Source: Hemileia vastatrix (Eukaryota > Basidiomycota > Pucciniomycetes > Pucciniales > Zaghouaniaceae). Taken from it: a DNA stretch of 64,000 nucleotides. The position numbers were made by a program, and so were the translations under genes. The stretch spans positions 26,774,501 to 26,838,500 of the forward strand of contig JASXTE010000005.1 in NCBI GenBank assembly GCA_030280995.1, given 5' to 3'. Of this stretch, positions 22,735 to 33,660 are shown piece after piece (position 1 is the first letter of the stretch; every line of letters starts with the position of its first letter). The notes below the pieces were generated by a model, which made no database searches, was not told where the DNA came from, and saw nothing but the letters and a program-made list of their open reading frames with translations.

Positions 22735-25316
22735 GAATCTTGAGAGAGAACAGAGACTTGATAAAAAACTTGATGAATACTTGCAGAGAAGAGAAACATT
22801 AAAAATAGAAAGTTGAAAATCCACTTGGTATATCTCCAAGGGAGCTGACCTACTACAACCTGGGATTTCCTCATCTTGGGAGAGGTTGTAGCACAAGGGT
22901 GATCAGCCCTCATTACTCTAAAAAAGACAGACTCTCAATAGAGCCTGAGCCACAATCCAAAAAAACCGGAGGCAGCACCCACTTCCTTCCTTCTCCTGCA
23001 GCAGTCCATGCACTGGCACATTGAAGATAAACCAGGCCTGGTCTCCCAACCATCCTCTCCAGGGGATGATAACCTCATATGAAGCCTCCTTTCATCTTCA
23101 CCAGTCAACTCCAAACTGATTCCCAAATCAAATTGATAACCAATTCTTTCCTGAAAATCCATCAAGAATGGCCCACCCAAAACTGCTTTTACATTACATT
23201 TAGCAATTTAAAAATGAGCCTTCCCTGAGGCTCCCCCAACATCTAACTTCACAAACTCTGAAGTTCCAACCAATTCAGTGACATGGCCACCGATCCCTCT
23301 CAAATTCCCACCAATACCAGTTTTGATGGGGAGGCCCATATGAGTTTCCTCAAACAAAGATATCAGGTTTATCTGAGAACCTGAATCCACCAATGCCCTT
23401 GCCTCCCTGCCATTCAGAGTGACATTGATGTATCCCAGAGGAGCAGAAAAATGAGTTTCCAACCCCTCACCAAACTTTTCAGTAGAATCACAAATGTATT
23501 CTGCCTCCCTGGAAGAAACCCTTCTCCTGGTCAACATTTTTTTCTGTCTATCAGCCAACCCTGGACTGATAGCATACAATTCCCCATAAGATAGGGAAAC
23601 CTGACCCTGATTCATCCTTTCCAGGACAGAGTCCATAACATTAACTTGACCAGAAACTACTGGCCTCTCAAAGTGAGCTCTTTGCTTCACTACCTTGGTC
23701 CTAGAAGCTTCTTGAGGACCAGCACCACCAACAGATTTACCATTAACAGGAACCAAACCAGATCCCTCACCAGAACCTCTTACTCCAGAAGGCTTTGGCA
23801 ATTAAGCCAAAGGGACATCCTAGTCAGAGTCAGAATCTACCTCCATTGGCATTGGCTCACCATTCATGTCCAATGCACCAAAACTAGGGGGGCCCATGTC
23901 AGCCATACCCTTCTGCATCTTGTACAGCTCCTCTTTGCTGTACCTCTTCCTAGCTGCACTCAGCTTAGGATCCACCTTTGAAGCATTTGGCTTTGGTTAG
24001 GCTTGAGAACTGCTCTTAGGCCTTCCCACCTTTCCTGCTTCCACATCATAAACACCATCCAAGCATTCACCACTTGACTGTCCACCACAAGAATACAACT
24101 CCATACCACCAAAGGAAGTAGAAAAAGAGACCTTATTGACCTCCTTCCCCTTTCCCTTGCCATCCTCATTCTCCTTACCAGAAGACTTCCCTTGATCAGG
24201 AATCTCCTCAAACCTTGGCCTCCTTTGATTGAGACCTTTCCTTCTCCTGACCAAATCAACAGGAGCCTGCCCCTCACTGGGCTTAACAAAAGAACCATCA
24301 GGGCACTTGAAAACCCTGCCATCAAAGTCCACCTTTCCTTCAGACACATCTCTGTTCAATGCCCAACAATCATTGAACCTGTTCCCCCTCCTTCTGCAAT
24401 AAGAGAAGAGCCAAGGATTACTCCTACCAGCCCTCCTATCAAAATCTCTAGGCTGAGAAGGTGCCTTATTGACCTTCTTAGCCTCCTGAACAAAAATATG
24501 CAGCTGCTTTGTAAGATCAGCCAACTGCTCCACCATTGGGTCCCTCTCCTGTTTGGGAACCTGCACCAAATTCTTCTCCTCCTTCTTCTCCCTAACTTTC
24601 TCTTCAGAAAAAGCCTCGCTGACTTTGCTGACATACTTGGCACACCCCTCCTGATAGGTGTCCACAGCCAATAACTTCAAATGGGCCTCAACAGCCTCCT
24701 TCACCTTATCCAAGGCAGGCAACTTCTGGTCTCCATTAGAAAGAGTCATCATCAATTCCTCTCTTTATAACTCCTTCAACACATCCATCCTGACATCTCT
24801 AGCCACGGCAGACCAAAAAACATCCTTGGCATCATTTTCATGTGCCAGCTCCTCCACTTCCACCAAGTATTCCACCACAGGATCAAACTAAAGCAGAACC
24901 TTCCTGTAACTATGTAAGTTGCCAACACCACCATAAGATTTCCATTCACTGACAGCCTTGTTCAGATCCACCATAGTGAACCTGACACCCCATCTATCCA
25001 CCATCTCCCTACACAACAATTTCAAATCTCTCTTCTTGTAGCCAGACATGGCCACAATCTCCTTCTCCACTGACCTATTACCAATGAAGAAGATATTCTG
25101 CTTCACCATGTCCAGGTAGGAAGCACCATCCACTCAAGCAGCAGTTTCATACTTCTCTAGAAACCACTTGACATCCTCCCCATTAAACTTGGTACCATCC
25201 CAAGTTTTAATCCTCACACACTCCCTAACCATCACAGAAGGAGGACCATCCCCCCCACTGACAGTCACCACAGGAATAGAGGAACCAGAAGCCATTCCTC
25301 CAGACCAAAACACCAA
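22735..25316 (-). pseudogene. gag: Gag-protease of Gypsy element A (broken)
   Basis: On the minus strand from about 25316 the frame gives a capsid-like domain (YLDMVKQNIFFIGNRSVEKEIVAM is matched in E3 and E4), then a Lys/Glu-rich segment. A degenerate zinc knuckle follows (FSYCRRRGNRFNDC, with the first Cys and the His lost). The protease has ALVDSGSQINLI near 23385, where D-S-G is the aspartic protease active site. Stops occur near 25135, 24892, 24770, 23998 and 23206. Gag forms the particle and the protease matures Gag-Pol. Compared with E3 and E4, whose Gag tails are acidic and lack a knuckle, this copy represents the autonomous form. Confidence 0.87.
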
Positions 25317-25365
25317 AAAGAGCCAACCAAAGAAAACAGAGATTCCAAAGAACTAGCAAGTTCTA

Positions 25366-25382
25366 CCCCACGTTGGGCGCCA
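25366..25382 (-). promoter_or_regulatory. Primer-binding site of element A
   Basis: On the minus strand TGGCGCCCAACGTGGGG begins five bases after the LTR end. It resembles a tRNA-complementary PBS. E3 has the identical site (38586-38602) and E4 a mutated one (about 54969-54985). The tRNA species was not determined. Confidence 0.8.
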
Positions 25383-25386
25383 GAAA

Positions 25387-25940
25387 TGTAGACAATCCTG
25401 TAGTACTAGCTATAGGCCTTGACCAAGGGAGTTGGAGAAAAACCAGATATAAAATCCCCTGTCCCTTTAGAAAAATAGAGTGAGATTTACTTGCTAAAGT
25501 AAGTTGATTCCTGTTTTGCTAAAGCCCCTTTTCAACACACTTGACTGCTTGATGAGCCAAGAAAGTAGTCCCCAGATAGACTACCAGACCAAAGAACTGA
25601 AATGTAGAACAATGTCCACACCAGAGACAGAAAAGATACTTGATGTAGGCTGCAAATCCACACCAGAGACAGCAATAATACTTGCTATTAAACAGCAATC
25701 TTTTATATATGAAAAATGAGGAAATGACCCCTTAAAACTCAGAATATGAAAAATGTCTAAAAGACATAAAATATAGAGAAACACCAGGGCTATCCAATGA
25801 TAGTACCCAATACCCGCAGACCCAATATCCACGGAATAAAACCAGAAAAATACCCAATCCCTTAACAGATGTCAATTAAGACATGGACAAATAGCACCAA
25901 ATCACACAACAAAGGCCCCTGCCAATTTTGGAAGACCACA
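25387..25940 (-). repeat. 5' LTR of element A with internal deletion
   Basis: The copy is 554 bp against 1089 bp for the partner LTR. The ends match, but about 535 bp are missing between CTTGCTAT and TAAACAGCAATC (junction near 25687), including the GC-rich block. TTGT flanks it at 25941-25944. Confidence 0.9.
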
Positions 25941-26128
25941 TTGTTTAAAATTCTTCTTTCAAAATTTTAAAAACAAAAATTCTATTTAAATCATTTTTCT
26001 GTCTTTTTTTTGTTCTCTCAAAATCTTATAAAAAAATAAAATATTAAAATTTTCATAATACAACAAAATAAAATAACTAAATACAAATTGTTTTTTACTT
26101 TACTTTTCTTTCTTTTCTTTTTTTCATT
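25941..26128 (+). other. F 3' noncoding region resumed after element A
   Basis: AT-rich sequence continues the F tail. No coding signal is seen apart from the end of the antisense gene that follows. Confidence 0.5.
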
Positions 26129-27106
26129 TTAAATTTTCTCTTTTATCTTCTCCCAAACCAATCCCTTCATCTTCTCCAAAATTCCCCTTATCTCCTTTCT
26201 ACATTTTTCAAAATTCTCCCCTTCTCCTACCGGAATCAATTCTCCAAGTTTCAGTAGTTCCTCAGCTACGTCAAAGCAAGCGGCGTCAACAATCTTATCG
26301 ATTTTGCCGCTCAAGTCTTCAATAAATTACGCTCGTCGAACCTGACGAGGCTTCTTCGACCATACCTGATCGAGGGTTTCTTCGTGTTCCTCCCTTGAGG
26401 TAACTGCCGGTAATCTATCTTTGACCAACACTGCCACTTCCACAGCAGTGGGTTCCACAAGGGTTGCTTCCACATTTGAATCATCCGCTGTAGGGACTTT
26501 GACGATGACTTCTGAATTCTAAAACAAGACCATCAGTACCTAAATTTCTAAAATATCAGGGAATAGACTTACTTCAAAAATAGGGTCAACCTCCAAAAAT
26601 AATTTCGGAGTGACCTCCACTGCCATATTCCTCTCCTCTTTGTCATCTTCAATGACCACCCGTTAGTTTTTTGGAGTCCTCCTTGAGATGGGAATCTCCT
26701 CTTCCTCCTCAACCAGCTCGTCGACTTCCTCTTCTACTACTCGCTTTTTGCTCGCAGCCTGAGTCACCCAGGTTGCCACATCATCCTCAACCTCCTCCTC
26801 ACTCTCCCCCACTGATTGATCGTCCCAAATGTCTTTGACTACTTCCTTCGTCTTAGGGATTACCCAATATTTTGTCTTAGTGAACCGACTCTTGATATCG
26901 GCATTCTTCGACAAGGCATCACACGCTACCCTTCTCCATTAGCGAAATTTGCACTTCTGGCGAGGCCCTAGTGTCGCTGTGCTTTTCACGCAAAAATATT
27001 CCATTGACTGGCAGGCCGTGCAAGTCTTGGAAAACTGTCGTGTAACAATACCCCCATCTGCTTTAGGGTGTGGAAGCGTGGGAGTTGGTGTGGGGAAATC
27101 CGTCAT
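26129..27106 (-). pseudogene. Antisense gene in chromovirus F: Cys-rich protein with one intron
   Basis: The gene runs opposite to F gag-pol between the chromodomain and the 3' LTR. From the ATG at 27104-27106 it encodes a short Pro/Thr-rich start, then CTACQSMEYFCVKST (C-x2-C-x6-C-V-K), later Cys residues and NADIKSRFTKTKYW. A long Glu-rich acidic stretch follows (SEEEVEDDVATW, EVDELVEEEEE). An intron with GTAAGT...TTTTAG ends (26519-26572) leads to a helical C-terminus (GEGENFEKCRKEIRGILEKM). Only about three stops interrupt it, for example near 26944. The Cys motif and the following region match a separate gene copy at 48289-49508, so I consider it a genuine family. Zinc or nucleic-acid binding is inferred from the cysteines. 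Confidence 0.7.
26519..26572 (-). other. Predicted intron in the F antisense gene
   Basis: The GTAAGT donor at 26572 and TTTTAG acceptor at 26519 bound a 54-bp AT-rich intron. Removing it joins DPIFE to NSEVIVK in frame. Confidence 0.6.
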
Positions 27107-27210
27107 AGTAAGTTAAAAAAAATAATAATAATAATTAAAAAAAGAAGGGAAATTAGTGTGGGAAGTATGTTTTACGCTCAACAGAGCTTGCGTTCTTATA
27201 CCCGGGCATC

Positions 27211-29109
27211 TGTCAAGTGCCATGTTGTGGTCTTCCAACATTGGTAGGGGCCTTTGTTGTGTGATTTGGCGCTGTTTGTGCATGTCTTAATTGACATCTG
27301 TTAAAGAATTTAGTATTTTTCTGGTTTTATTCCGTCGATATTGGGTCTACAGGTATGTGGGTACTATCATTGGATAGCCCTGGTTTTTCTCTATATTTTA
27401 TGTCTTGTAGACATTTTTCATATTCTGAGTTTTAAGGGGTCATTTCCTCATTTTTCATATATAAAAGATTTCTGTTTAATTTTGTTTTTCGTGTTTTACG
27501 GGCTAACCTTAAGTCTTAGGTTTAAGTGCTTAGTACCATTGGATAGAGCTTATTTTTCTCTATATTTCATGTCACAAAGTTGTTATAGTGAAATTCTGTG
27601 TTTTAAAGGTTTTAGTAGTTGTAGCTAATTTTTCTAAGTAGATTAGTGGTTTTTGTTGGTTTTCTGGCTTCAGGGAGGCCGGGCCACTTCAGGCCGCATC
27701 TCCGACGTCGGGCGGCCCGCCCGCCTCTGTTTTAGGAGGTTGGGGAGCGCTCCAGGAGGGTTTTTTATGCAAGTTGGCGGGTACAGGCGCCAGATTGGTG
27801 GGTGCGCATGGGCTCTTAGTTAGTGGTCTGTGTGTACATAGTGAATAAGACAGTTTGGGGCAACCTTAATCATCATACAACCATCCGGAGGTGATATCAT
27901 TGTTCCTCACTCAGTTTTCACTGTTTTCTGGCCACAATTGGCTGTGTTTGTTGCAAGTGAGTTCTTCATTTAACTTAACTTTGGCAACTGTTTTCTCTGT
28001 TATAGTCTTGCAAGCTATAGCAAGTATTATTGCTGTCTCTGGTGTGGATTTGCAGCCTACATCAAGTATCTTTGCTGTCTCTGGTCTGGACTTTGTTCTA
28101 CATTTCAGTTCTTTGGTCTGGTAGTCTATCTGGTGACTACTTTCTTGGCTTATCAAGCAGTCAAGTGTGTTAAACAGGAGCTTTAGCAAAACAGGAACCA
28201 ACTTACTTTAGAAAGTAAATCTCACTCTATTTTTTAAAGGGACAGGGGATTTTCTCTCTGGTTTTTCTCCAACTCCCTTGGTCAAGGCCTATAGCTAGTA
28301 CTATAGGATTGTCTACAACGTGACACTCGAGGCAAAAGTAGCTCATTAAATCAATAATAAGATGCTCAAATCCATACTTGAAGCACAGAAAGTAATTCTC
28401 CATAGCAACTGCGACTTTCCTTTGTGTACTCGCTATTCAACCGCGCTTGCCTAAACTCTAAATCTAAATTAGTCAATATCTCAATAGTGTGTCTCAGTAT
28501 TTTCTTCAATAAGCAACGCACAGCGCAATAGTCAATGTAATGGTGCACTAAAAGGTTTATTAAATGTCTGAGAATTATTAAAAATGGTAGTGAGAATGCA
28601 CGGAATGGATAGTGGAGGATTAAGGGGTTAACGGATGTTAGTTAGGGGGGTCCAGGTGTAATGGATGTATTTTTAATGGTCTGTGGTTTGAGGAATAGTG
28701 GATGGGTATTAGGTCAATGCGAGGAGGAGTAAAGGATATAAAAGGGGTTGGGTTTTTGGTTCGATATTCCTTATAATTAAATTATAAAACGTATTTATAT
28801 TTAATAGTGGTAAAAGCTTTAAGTTAAATAATTATTATTGTATCTTTCTTTATTTTCTCAATAATCATTCCTAAATCCTAAATCTTGATTGTTGAGTTTC
28901 CAACCCTTTGTGAGATCTTAAGAATTTTAATATTACCTTTCAATTATATTAGAATCCTTCTTGAACATAGCTCAAAGCAGTAGTTCTTCCCTCGAGTCAT
29001 CTTCGAATCACTTCCTCGAATCATTCCTCTGTACTTCGAAGAAGTCTCTAAACACCTCATCTCACTTACAGGAACATCCTTGACCTTGTGCGTAGGTCGT
29101 CCGGTGACA
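27211..29109 (+). repeat. 3' LTR of chromovirus F, split by solo LTR B
   Basis: The first 15 bp (27211-27225, TGTCAAGTGCCATGT) and the remainder (28322-29109) together match the 5' LTR. B inserted at an ACGT in the first 20 bp. The LTR ends GTGACA and is followed by TCCAT (29110-29114), which matches the left flank of F. Confidence 0.9.
27226..28317 (+). repeat. Solo LTR B of the element A family
   Basis: This 1092-bp LTR begins TGTGGTCTTCC and ends GATTGTCTACA, with flanks ATGT (27222-27225) and ACGT (28318-28321). No internal sequence is present, as expected after LTR-LTR recombination. It contains the GC-rich block (about 27665-27810) and tandem roughly 42-bp repeats near 28003-28095. The terminal CCTATAG...CTATAGG inverted repeat lies at 28289-28308. 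Confidence 0.9.
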
Positions 29110-29731
29110 TCCATATTGTCCTGAAGCTGAAGGCATGGTTGAAAGAGGGCATCAAGTGTTGAAGGATGCTTTGGTCAAGATGTGTGGGGATAGTTCTGAA
29201 AAATGGAGGTATTATTTACCTTTGGTTCTGTTTGCTGACAGAATTACTGTCCAGAGGACTACTGGATATTCACCTTATGAAATTATTTTTTGTCAGAAGG
29301 CTGTTTTACCAGTAGATTTGGAGGTAATTTCTTACATGAGAATTGATTGGGATGAAGTTTGTTCAACTGAAGATTTGATATGTGCCAGAATGAAGCAGCT
29401 TGAAAGAAAAGAGGAATTTTGTGAAAAATCCTATGAAAGGATGATGAATATCAGGAATCAGTCAGTCAGGTATTGGGATAAGACGTTTTCACACAGGCTG
29501 AGGAATCCTTTAAATCCTGGGTGGTTGGTATTGGTGTATAAGAGGAGTTTGGAGATTCAGTAGGGCAGGATGTTCTCTGAAAGGTGAAATGGTCCTTATA
29601 AATTCAGATCTCAACTCTCAGGCAGATTATATCAGTGTGAAAAATTGGATGGGGAATTCTTGAAGAAGAGAGTGGCTGCTGACCTGCTGAAGATATTTTA
29701 TCCTAGAGGCACAAGAAGGGAAGAAGACTAA
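29110..29731 (+). pseudogene. Element E1: integrase remnant, part 2
   Basis: The integrase continues directly from 7122 after removal of F. It gives EAEGMVERGHQVLKDALVKM with the catalytic Glu, then RTTGYSPYE and SVRYWDKTFSHRLRNP, followed by a decayed GPY/F-like end and PRGTRREED before the stop at 29731. The 142-codon open part (29135-29563) is unusually intact for this element. Confidence 0.88.
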
Positions 29732-30461
29732 CTCCACAATGAGAATAAATTATGAATCATTCTTTTTATTGGGTTTTTTTGTTGGTGATTCTGTGCAACT
29801 GTTGTTTTGGAAACCTTTTTTGTTAGATGGTACCCAGAGGGGGCATATAGATTTCATCTTGGTAATTGAGGGGGTAACTGATGTGCTGGCTGCTTTGTAT
29901 AACAGTTACCCCAGACTGACTGTTTCCAACCCCTTCTCTTAATTTAGTTGATCCCTAGACTATGTCTTCTTTTAACAGGTTTTTAGTCCTCTATGAATTT
30001 AAACTGGATTTATCTTTGGTCTTAAAGAGCTGGACCTTTCATTATTATTGGTTTTTGGCTTATTGTGTTGGTTTTTTTTTTGTTAGAAGGTACCCAGGGG
30101 GCTTCTAGATTTTATTTTGGAATTTTTTGGGGTAACTGATAATCTGGCTTGTCTGTAGAACAGTTACCCCAGAATTTCTGTTTCAAGTCTTTTGTTTGTC
30201 CTAGTTGAATTCTAGTTCTATTTATGACATTCAGGATTTCAGTCCCCTATGGATTTAAACTGGATTTCTGTAGTCTTCAAGTGCTGGTCTTTTCCCTGAT
30301 GGAATTTTTTTGATTGGTTGAATTGTGAGGTGGATGTTTTTTTAGAAGGTACCCATGGCGGGGCTTCATGATTTTATTTTTGAAAGTGTGGGGGTAACTG
30401 ATGGGCTGGAAGCTCTGTATAAAAGTTACTGCAGAATTTCTGTTTCAAGTCCTTGGTTTTA
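29732..30461 (+). repeat. Three tandem H1 units downstream of E1 pol
   Basis: Three copies of the roughly 250-bp unit each contain GTTAGAAGGTACCC-like and GCTTCTAG-like arms. H1 hairpins lie at 29871-29912, 30129-30170 and 30391-30432. A TTTTTAGTCC...TATGAATTTAAACTGGA core ends the units. The third unit is interrupted at TTA by transposon T and continues at 43605. Confidence 0.8.
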
Positions 30462-30546
30462 TTAGGGGGTATCAATGTTCAGGGATCCGCAATTAGTGAT
30501 CAGGATTTTTTTTTTGGGATCAGACATTATTAATTTCAGAAGATTC

Positions 30547-30578
30547 TTATCCACTAGCGCCGGGCCTAGTGGATAAGT
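30547..30578. repeat. Subterminal hairpin of T
   Basis: CTTATCCACTAG and CTAGTGGATAAG form a perfect 12-bp stem around CGCCGGGC, about 80 bp inside the left TIR. A CpG-containing loop is notable in such AT-rich DNA. Near the right end GCGGAAGATAAT...ATTATTTTCCGC (43529-43564) forms another stem. Confidence 0.7.
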
Positions 30579-30880
30579 AATCCACAATAATGCATTATCC
30601 TGCCTCTTATACCCCAATTTCCATTCCTAATTCCTGATCCCAAACTCATCTCATCCATGATGGATTTGCAAGAAAGTGACATGACTCATAATTGCTGATG
30701 CCATCCTTAAGTCTTTCCTCACTCTATGCTACTTAGTTTTGGTGGCAAAAACTTGAGTTTTTTTTCTATCTACACACCCCAACTGCACATTTGGCAGTGA
30801 ATTACCACTTCCCTCATCACATAACCCTTCCACCGGCAACAATGTAACATCTCTCTACTAGGAAGCTACTTCACTCAACA

Positions 30881-32204
30881 ATGAATGCTAATACTTTTCT
30901 TTTAGTTATTTACTATAAATCTGACTCTGATTTGGAAGATTCTTTAGCTTATATGTGTTTTCTTTCCAAAAAGCTTTACATCATCACCAGGGGGCCAAAT
31001 CTTTATCATGATCCCCAATATGATCTGGCCTCCATTCTCAACATTCCTCATTTAAACTTCACACAACTTTTTAGAACTTCTCCCATTTCTTTCTTCATAC
31101 TTTATCAACTCATCTCCAATCATCCTATCTTTCATAAAAATTCCCATAACAAACAGCGTAATCCTGCCATCCAACTTGCTGTTGCACTATGTTGCTTTGG
31201 CTCAAATGGAAACGGTGCTGCTGTAAGACGTTTGGATAATCTCTTTAACATAGGATATGGTACTGTGATATTATACACCAAGCGCTGTATTAATTCTATC
31301 CTTTCCCTCAAGTCTCAAACACTTGCTTGGCCAACTCCAGAACAGTGACTTGAATCCTCTCAAGTAATGCAAGCTGAAGGTTTCCTTGGCTGTGTAGGTT
31401 TTGTTGATGGCACAACTACACCTTTGAGTCAAAAGCCTGATCATGATGACAACCATTATTTTGATCACAAAAAAAGGTTTCTTCAAAATATTCTCCAATT
31501 TCTCATCCTTCATAAACTAACTTATTATCTTCTTTCTAGATACTCTATTGCCGTTCAACTTGTATTTGATGTCAATAAAAAATTAATTGCTTTTCATAGT
31601 GGCTGCCCTGGCTCATGTCATGACTTTTCCCTCTTCCAAAGAATGAGGATTTCTCAACCCCCTGACTCATACTTTGACAAATCTCAGTACCTTCTTGCAG
31701 ACTCAGCATATGCAAGTGGGAAGTACATTATACCTGCTTTCCGTGGTGCAAGTTAAGAAAGTGACTTCAAAACTGCCTTTAATTATCACCTTGCCCAATA
31801 AAGAGTATGAATTGAAAATGCTATAGTTATTTTAAAGGGACAATTTTCTAGTCTTGGGAGCTCAGAATCCAATTTCAAAAAAATTGGAGATCAAAACTTC
31901 AAATCATTGGATCATGACTTGCATTATACTCCACAATATCCTAGCTGATTTAAAGGATGATTGGAATGATCTTTATGAAGAAGAGGATCCTGAACCAGCA
32001 CCGGCTCTCCCTCCCTTGAATCACAAAACATTCATTCAACCGGCATACTCTTTGTCATTATGCTTATTACTCTCCAACATTTCTCTTCACCACCCTTTTA
32101 AATTATTTTTTTGTACTCTTGAAATGTCCTCATTGTGTACTTTATTCACTTGTTTTGGTATTTTGGTTTGTTGCATATTAATTTTTTTTTGGAATTTACA
32201 GTGA
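30881..32204 (+). pseudogene. Harbinger (DDE) transposase of T
   Basis: Exon 1 (from the ATG at 30881) reads through one TGA at 31346 in the same frame. It contains AVALCCFGSNGNGAAVRRLD and VGFVDGTTTPL with the first catalytic Asp. An intron (about 31478-31538) with an ACTAAC branch site and CTTTCTAG acceptor joins HKKR to YSIAVQLVFD. Then come GCPGSCHDFSLFQ, YLLADSAYASGKYIIPA (second Asp) and, after stops near 31755 and 31800, IENAIVILKGQFSSL with the Glu. A frameshift near 31858 leads to NHWIMTCIILHNILADLKDDW, a hallmark end of fungal PIF transposases. The tail beyond about 32070 is doubtful. The enzyme would cut and paste T at TWA sites. Confidence 0.88.
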
Positions 32205-32569
32205 ATATCTTTTTTTTGGATGGATCATTGATTTTCTTTCACCAGCTCAACATGAAATTGCATATTTTGTCAGTGATTTTTTTTTCATTCATCACTCATA
32301 TCCTTTTCATCGTCTCCTCAAACATCACTCAAATATTTTTTTTACTTTTATTTTCTCAACTCATCTCACCAGGTAAGTCTTTTTTTTTCTTTTTTCTTGT
32401 TTTTTATTTGCTAATCATGAATTTTTTCATTTTTCATTTCTTTCATTTTTTTGTTTTTTTTGTTTTTTTTGTAAGTCCTTTTTTTCATTTTCAAGGTTAG
32501 ACTAATTTTTTTTTTCTCTTTTTTCTCTTTTTTTTTCTTTTTTTTCTCTCCTTAACCCTCTTTAGCTGC
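32205..32569 (+). other. T-rich spacer in T
   Basis: This is a long pyrimidine-rich spacer dominated by T runs. The open frame through it has no recognisable motif. Confidence 0.5.
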
Positions 32570-33195
32570 CTCATTTCACCCCTTTTCCTCTCTCTTTACC
32601 TGCCTCAAGTACCTCCTTCTCCCCTCTCTTTACCTTCCACATATCCCCCTTATTTCACCCTCCTTGCCTGTCCCAAATCCCCCCTTTCCCCCCTCTTTAG
32701 GTGCCCCATGACCCCCCCTTCCCCTCTCTTTAGGTGCCTCATCACTCCCCCCTTCCCCTCTCTTTAGGTGCCTCATCACTCCCCCCTTCCGCTCTCTTTA
32801 GGTGCCTCAACTCTCCCCCCTTCTCCTTTCTTTAACTGTCTCAAACCCCCCCCCCTTCCACTCCCCTATAGCCACCTCTACCCCCCCTCCTTCTTAACAA
32901 AAAATTTCTAACAATCGTTTGTTAAGAAGGAGGAGGGGCTAGAGGAGGCTTAAGGGGAGTGGAAGGGGGGTGTTTGAAGCGGCTAAAGAGGGGGGGAAAT
33001 GGGGGGGTTTGGAACATTTAAAGAGGGGCGAGGGGGAGTTTTGGGGAGTTTTGTGGCAATTAAGGAGGGGGTTTGAGGGGGATTTTGAGACAGGAAAGGA
33101 GGAGATTTTAGGGTGGTTTTGAGGCAAGGAGGGAGGGATTTTAAAGGTGATTTCAGAGAAATAAAGGGGAGGAAAGGGGCTGTTATGGTAGTTAA
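32570..33195. repeat. Large inverted repeat with C-rich/G-rich arms in T
   Basis: The left arm (about 32570-32904) consists of roughly 36-bp units with CTCTTTAGGTGCCTCA and CCCCCC. The right arm (about 32920-33195) is the diverged reverse complement, with AAAGAGGGG units. They meet at CTCCTTCTTAACAAA...TTTGTTAAGAAGGAG around a loop near 32900-32920. The strands are strongly polarised, pyrimidine then purine. It lies between transposase and dioxygenase genes and encodes nothing recognisable. Confidence 0.75.
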
Positions 33196-33660
33196 AGAGG
33201 GGTTACCTATTTTTTAAAAAACATACTAAAATGTATTTTTTTTTTTTTTGGCAGAATTTTAGAAAAAAAAAAACTTTTACATTCTGTTAAGGTCTTTCCC
33301 TGTAAATTACAAAACAAAAAAGGTTTAGATTTTAATCTTTAATTTTTCTTACAAATAATTTTACTGAATTAATTTTTTTTTAATTTATTTGTTTTGATTT
33401 TTCTTTTACTGATTTTTTTTTTAATTTTTTTGACAGGATTTTCCGTGAAGGTTTTTATAACCAAACTTCAGGTTTTATTTTTTATTTTTTTTGATATAAT
33501 TTTTACTGAAAATTATTATTTTTTTTTCTTATTTTTTTTTATTTTTTTTAAAAGGATATTGCTTTAAATTTTATTTTAAAAGATATTATTACGTGAGTTT
33601 TTTTTTAAAAAATATGTGTTGAATTTTTTTTGAAATTTAAATTTTTTACAGATCAAAAAA
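33196..33660 (+). other. AT-rich leader before the dioxygenase gene
   Basis: T-rich sequence with no coding signal ends in TTTTTTACAG just before the ATG at 33661. That is compatible with a 3' splice site or simply low complexity. Confidence 0.4.

Noticed and set aside
29871..30432. H1 hairpins considered as tRNA or tRNA-like genes because of a 7-10 bp terminal stem.
   Set aside because: The whole structure is only about 42 bases, lacks D, anticodon and T arms, and occurs only in the 3' region of Gypsy elements.
32205..32500. Continuation of the transposase frame as a membrane protein.
   Set aside because: The Phe-rich translation results from T runs in a noncoding spacer; conserved transposase sequence ends near 32070.
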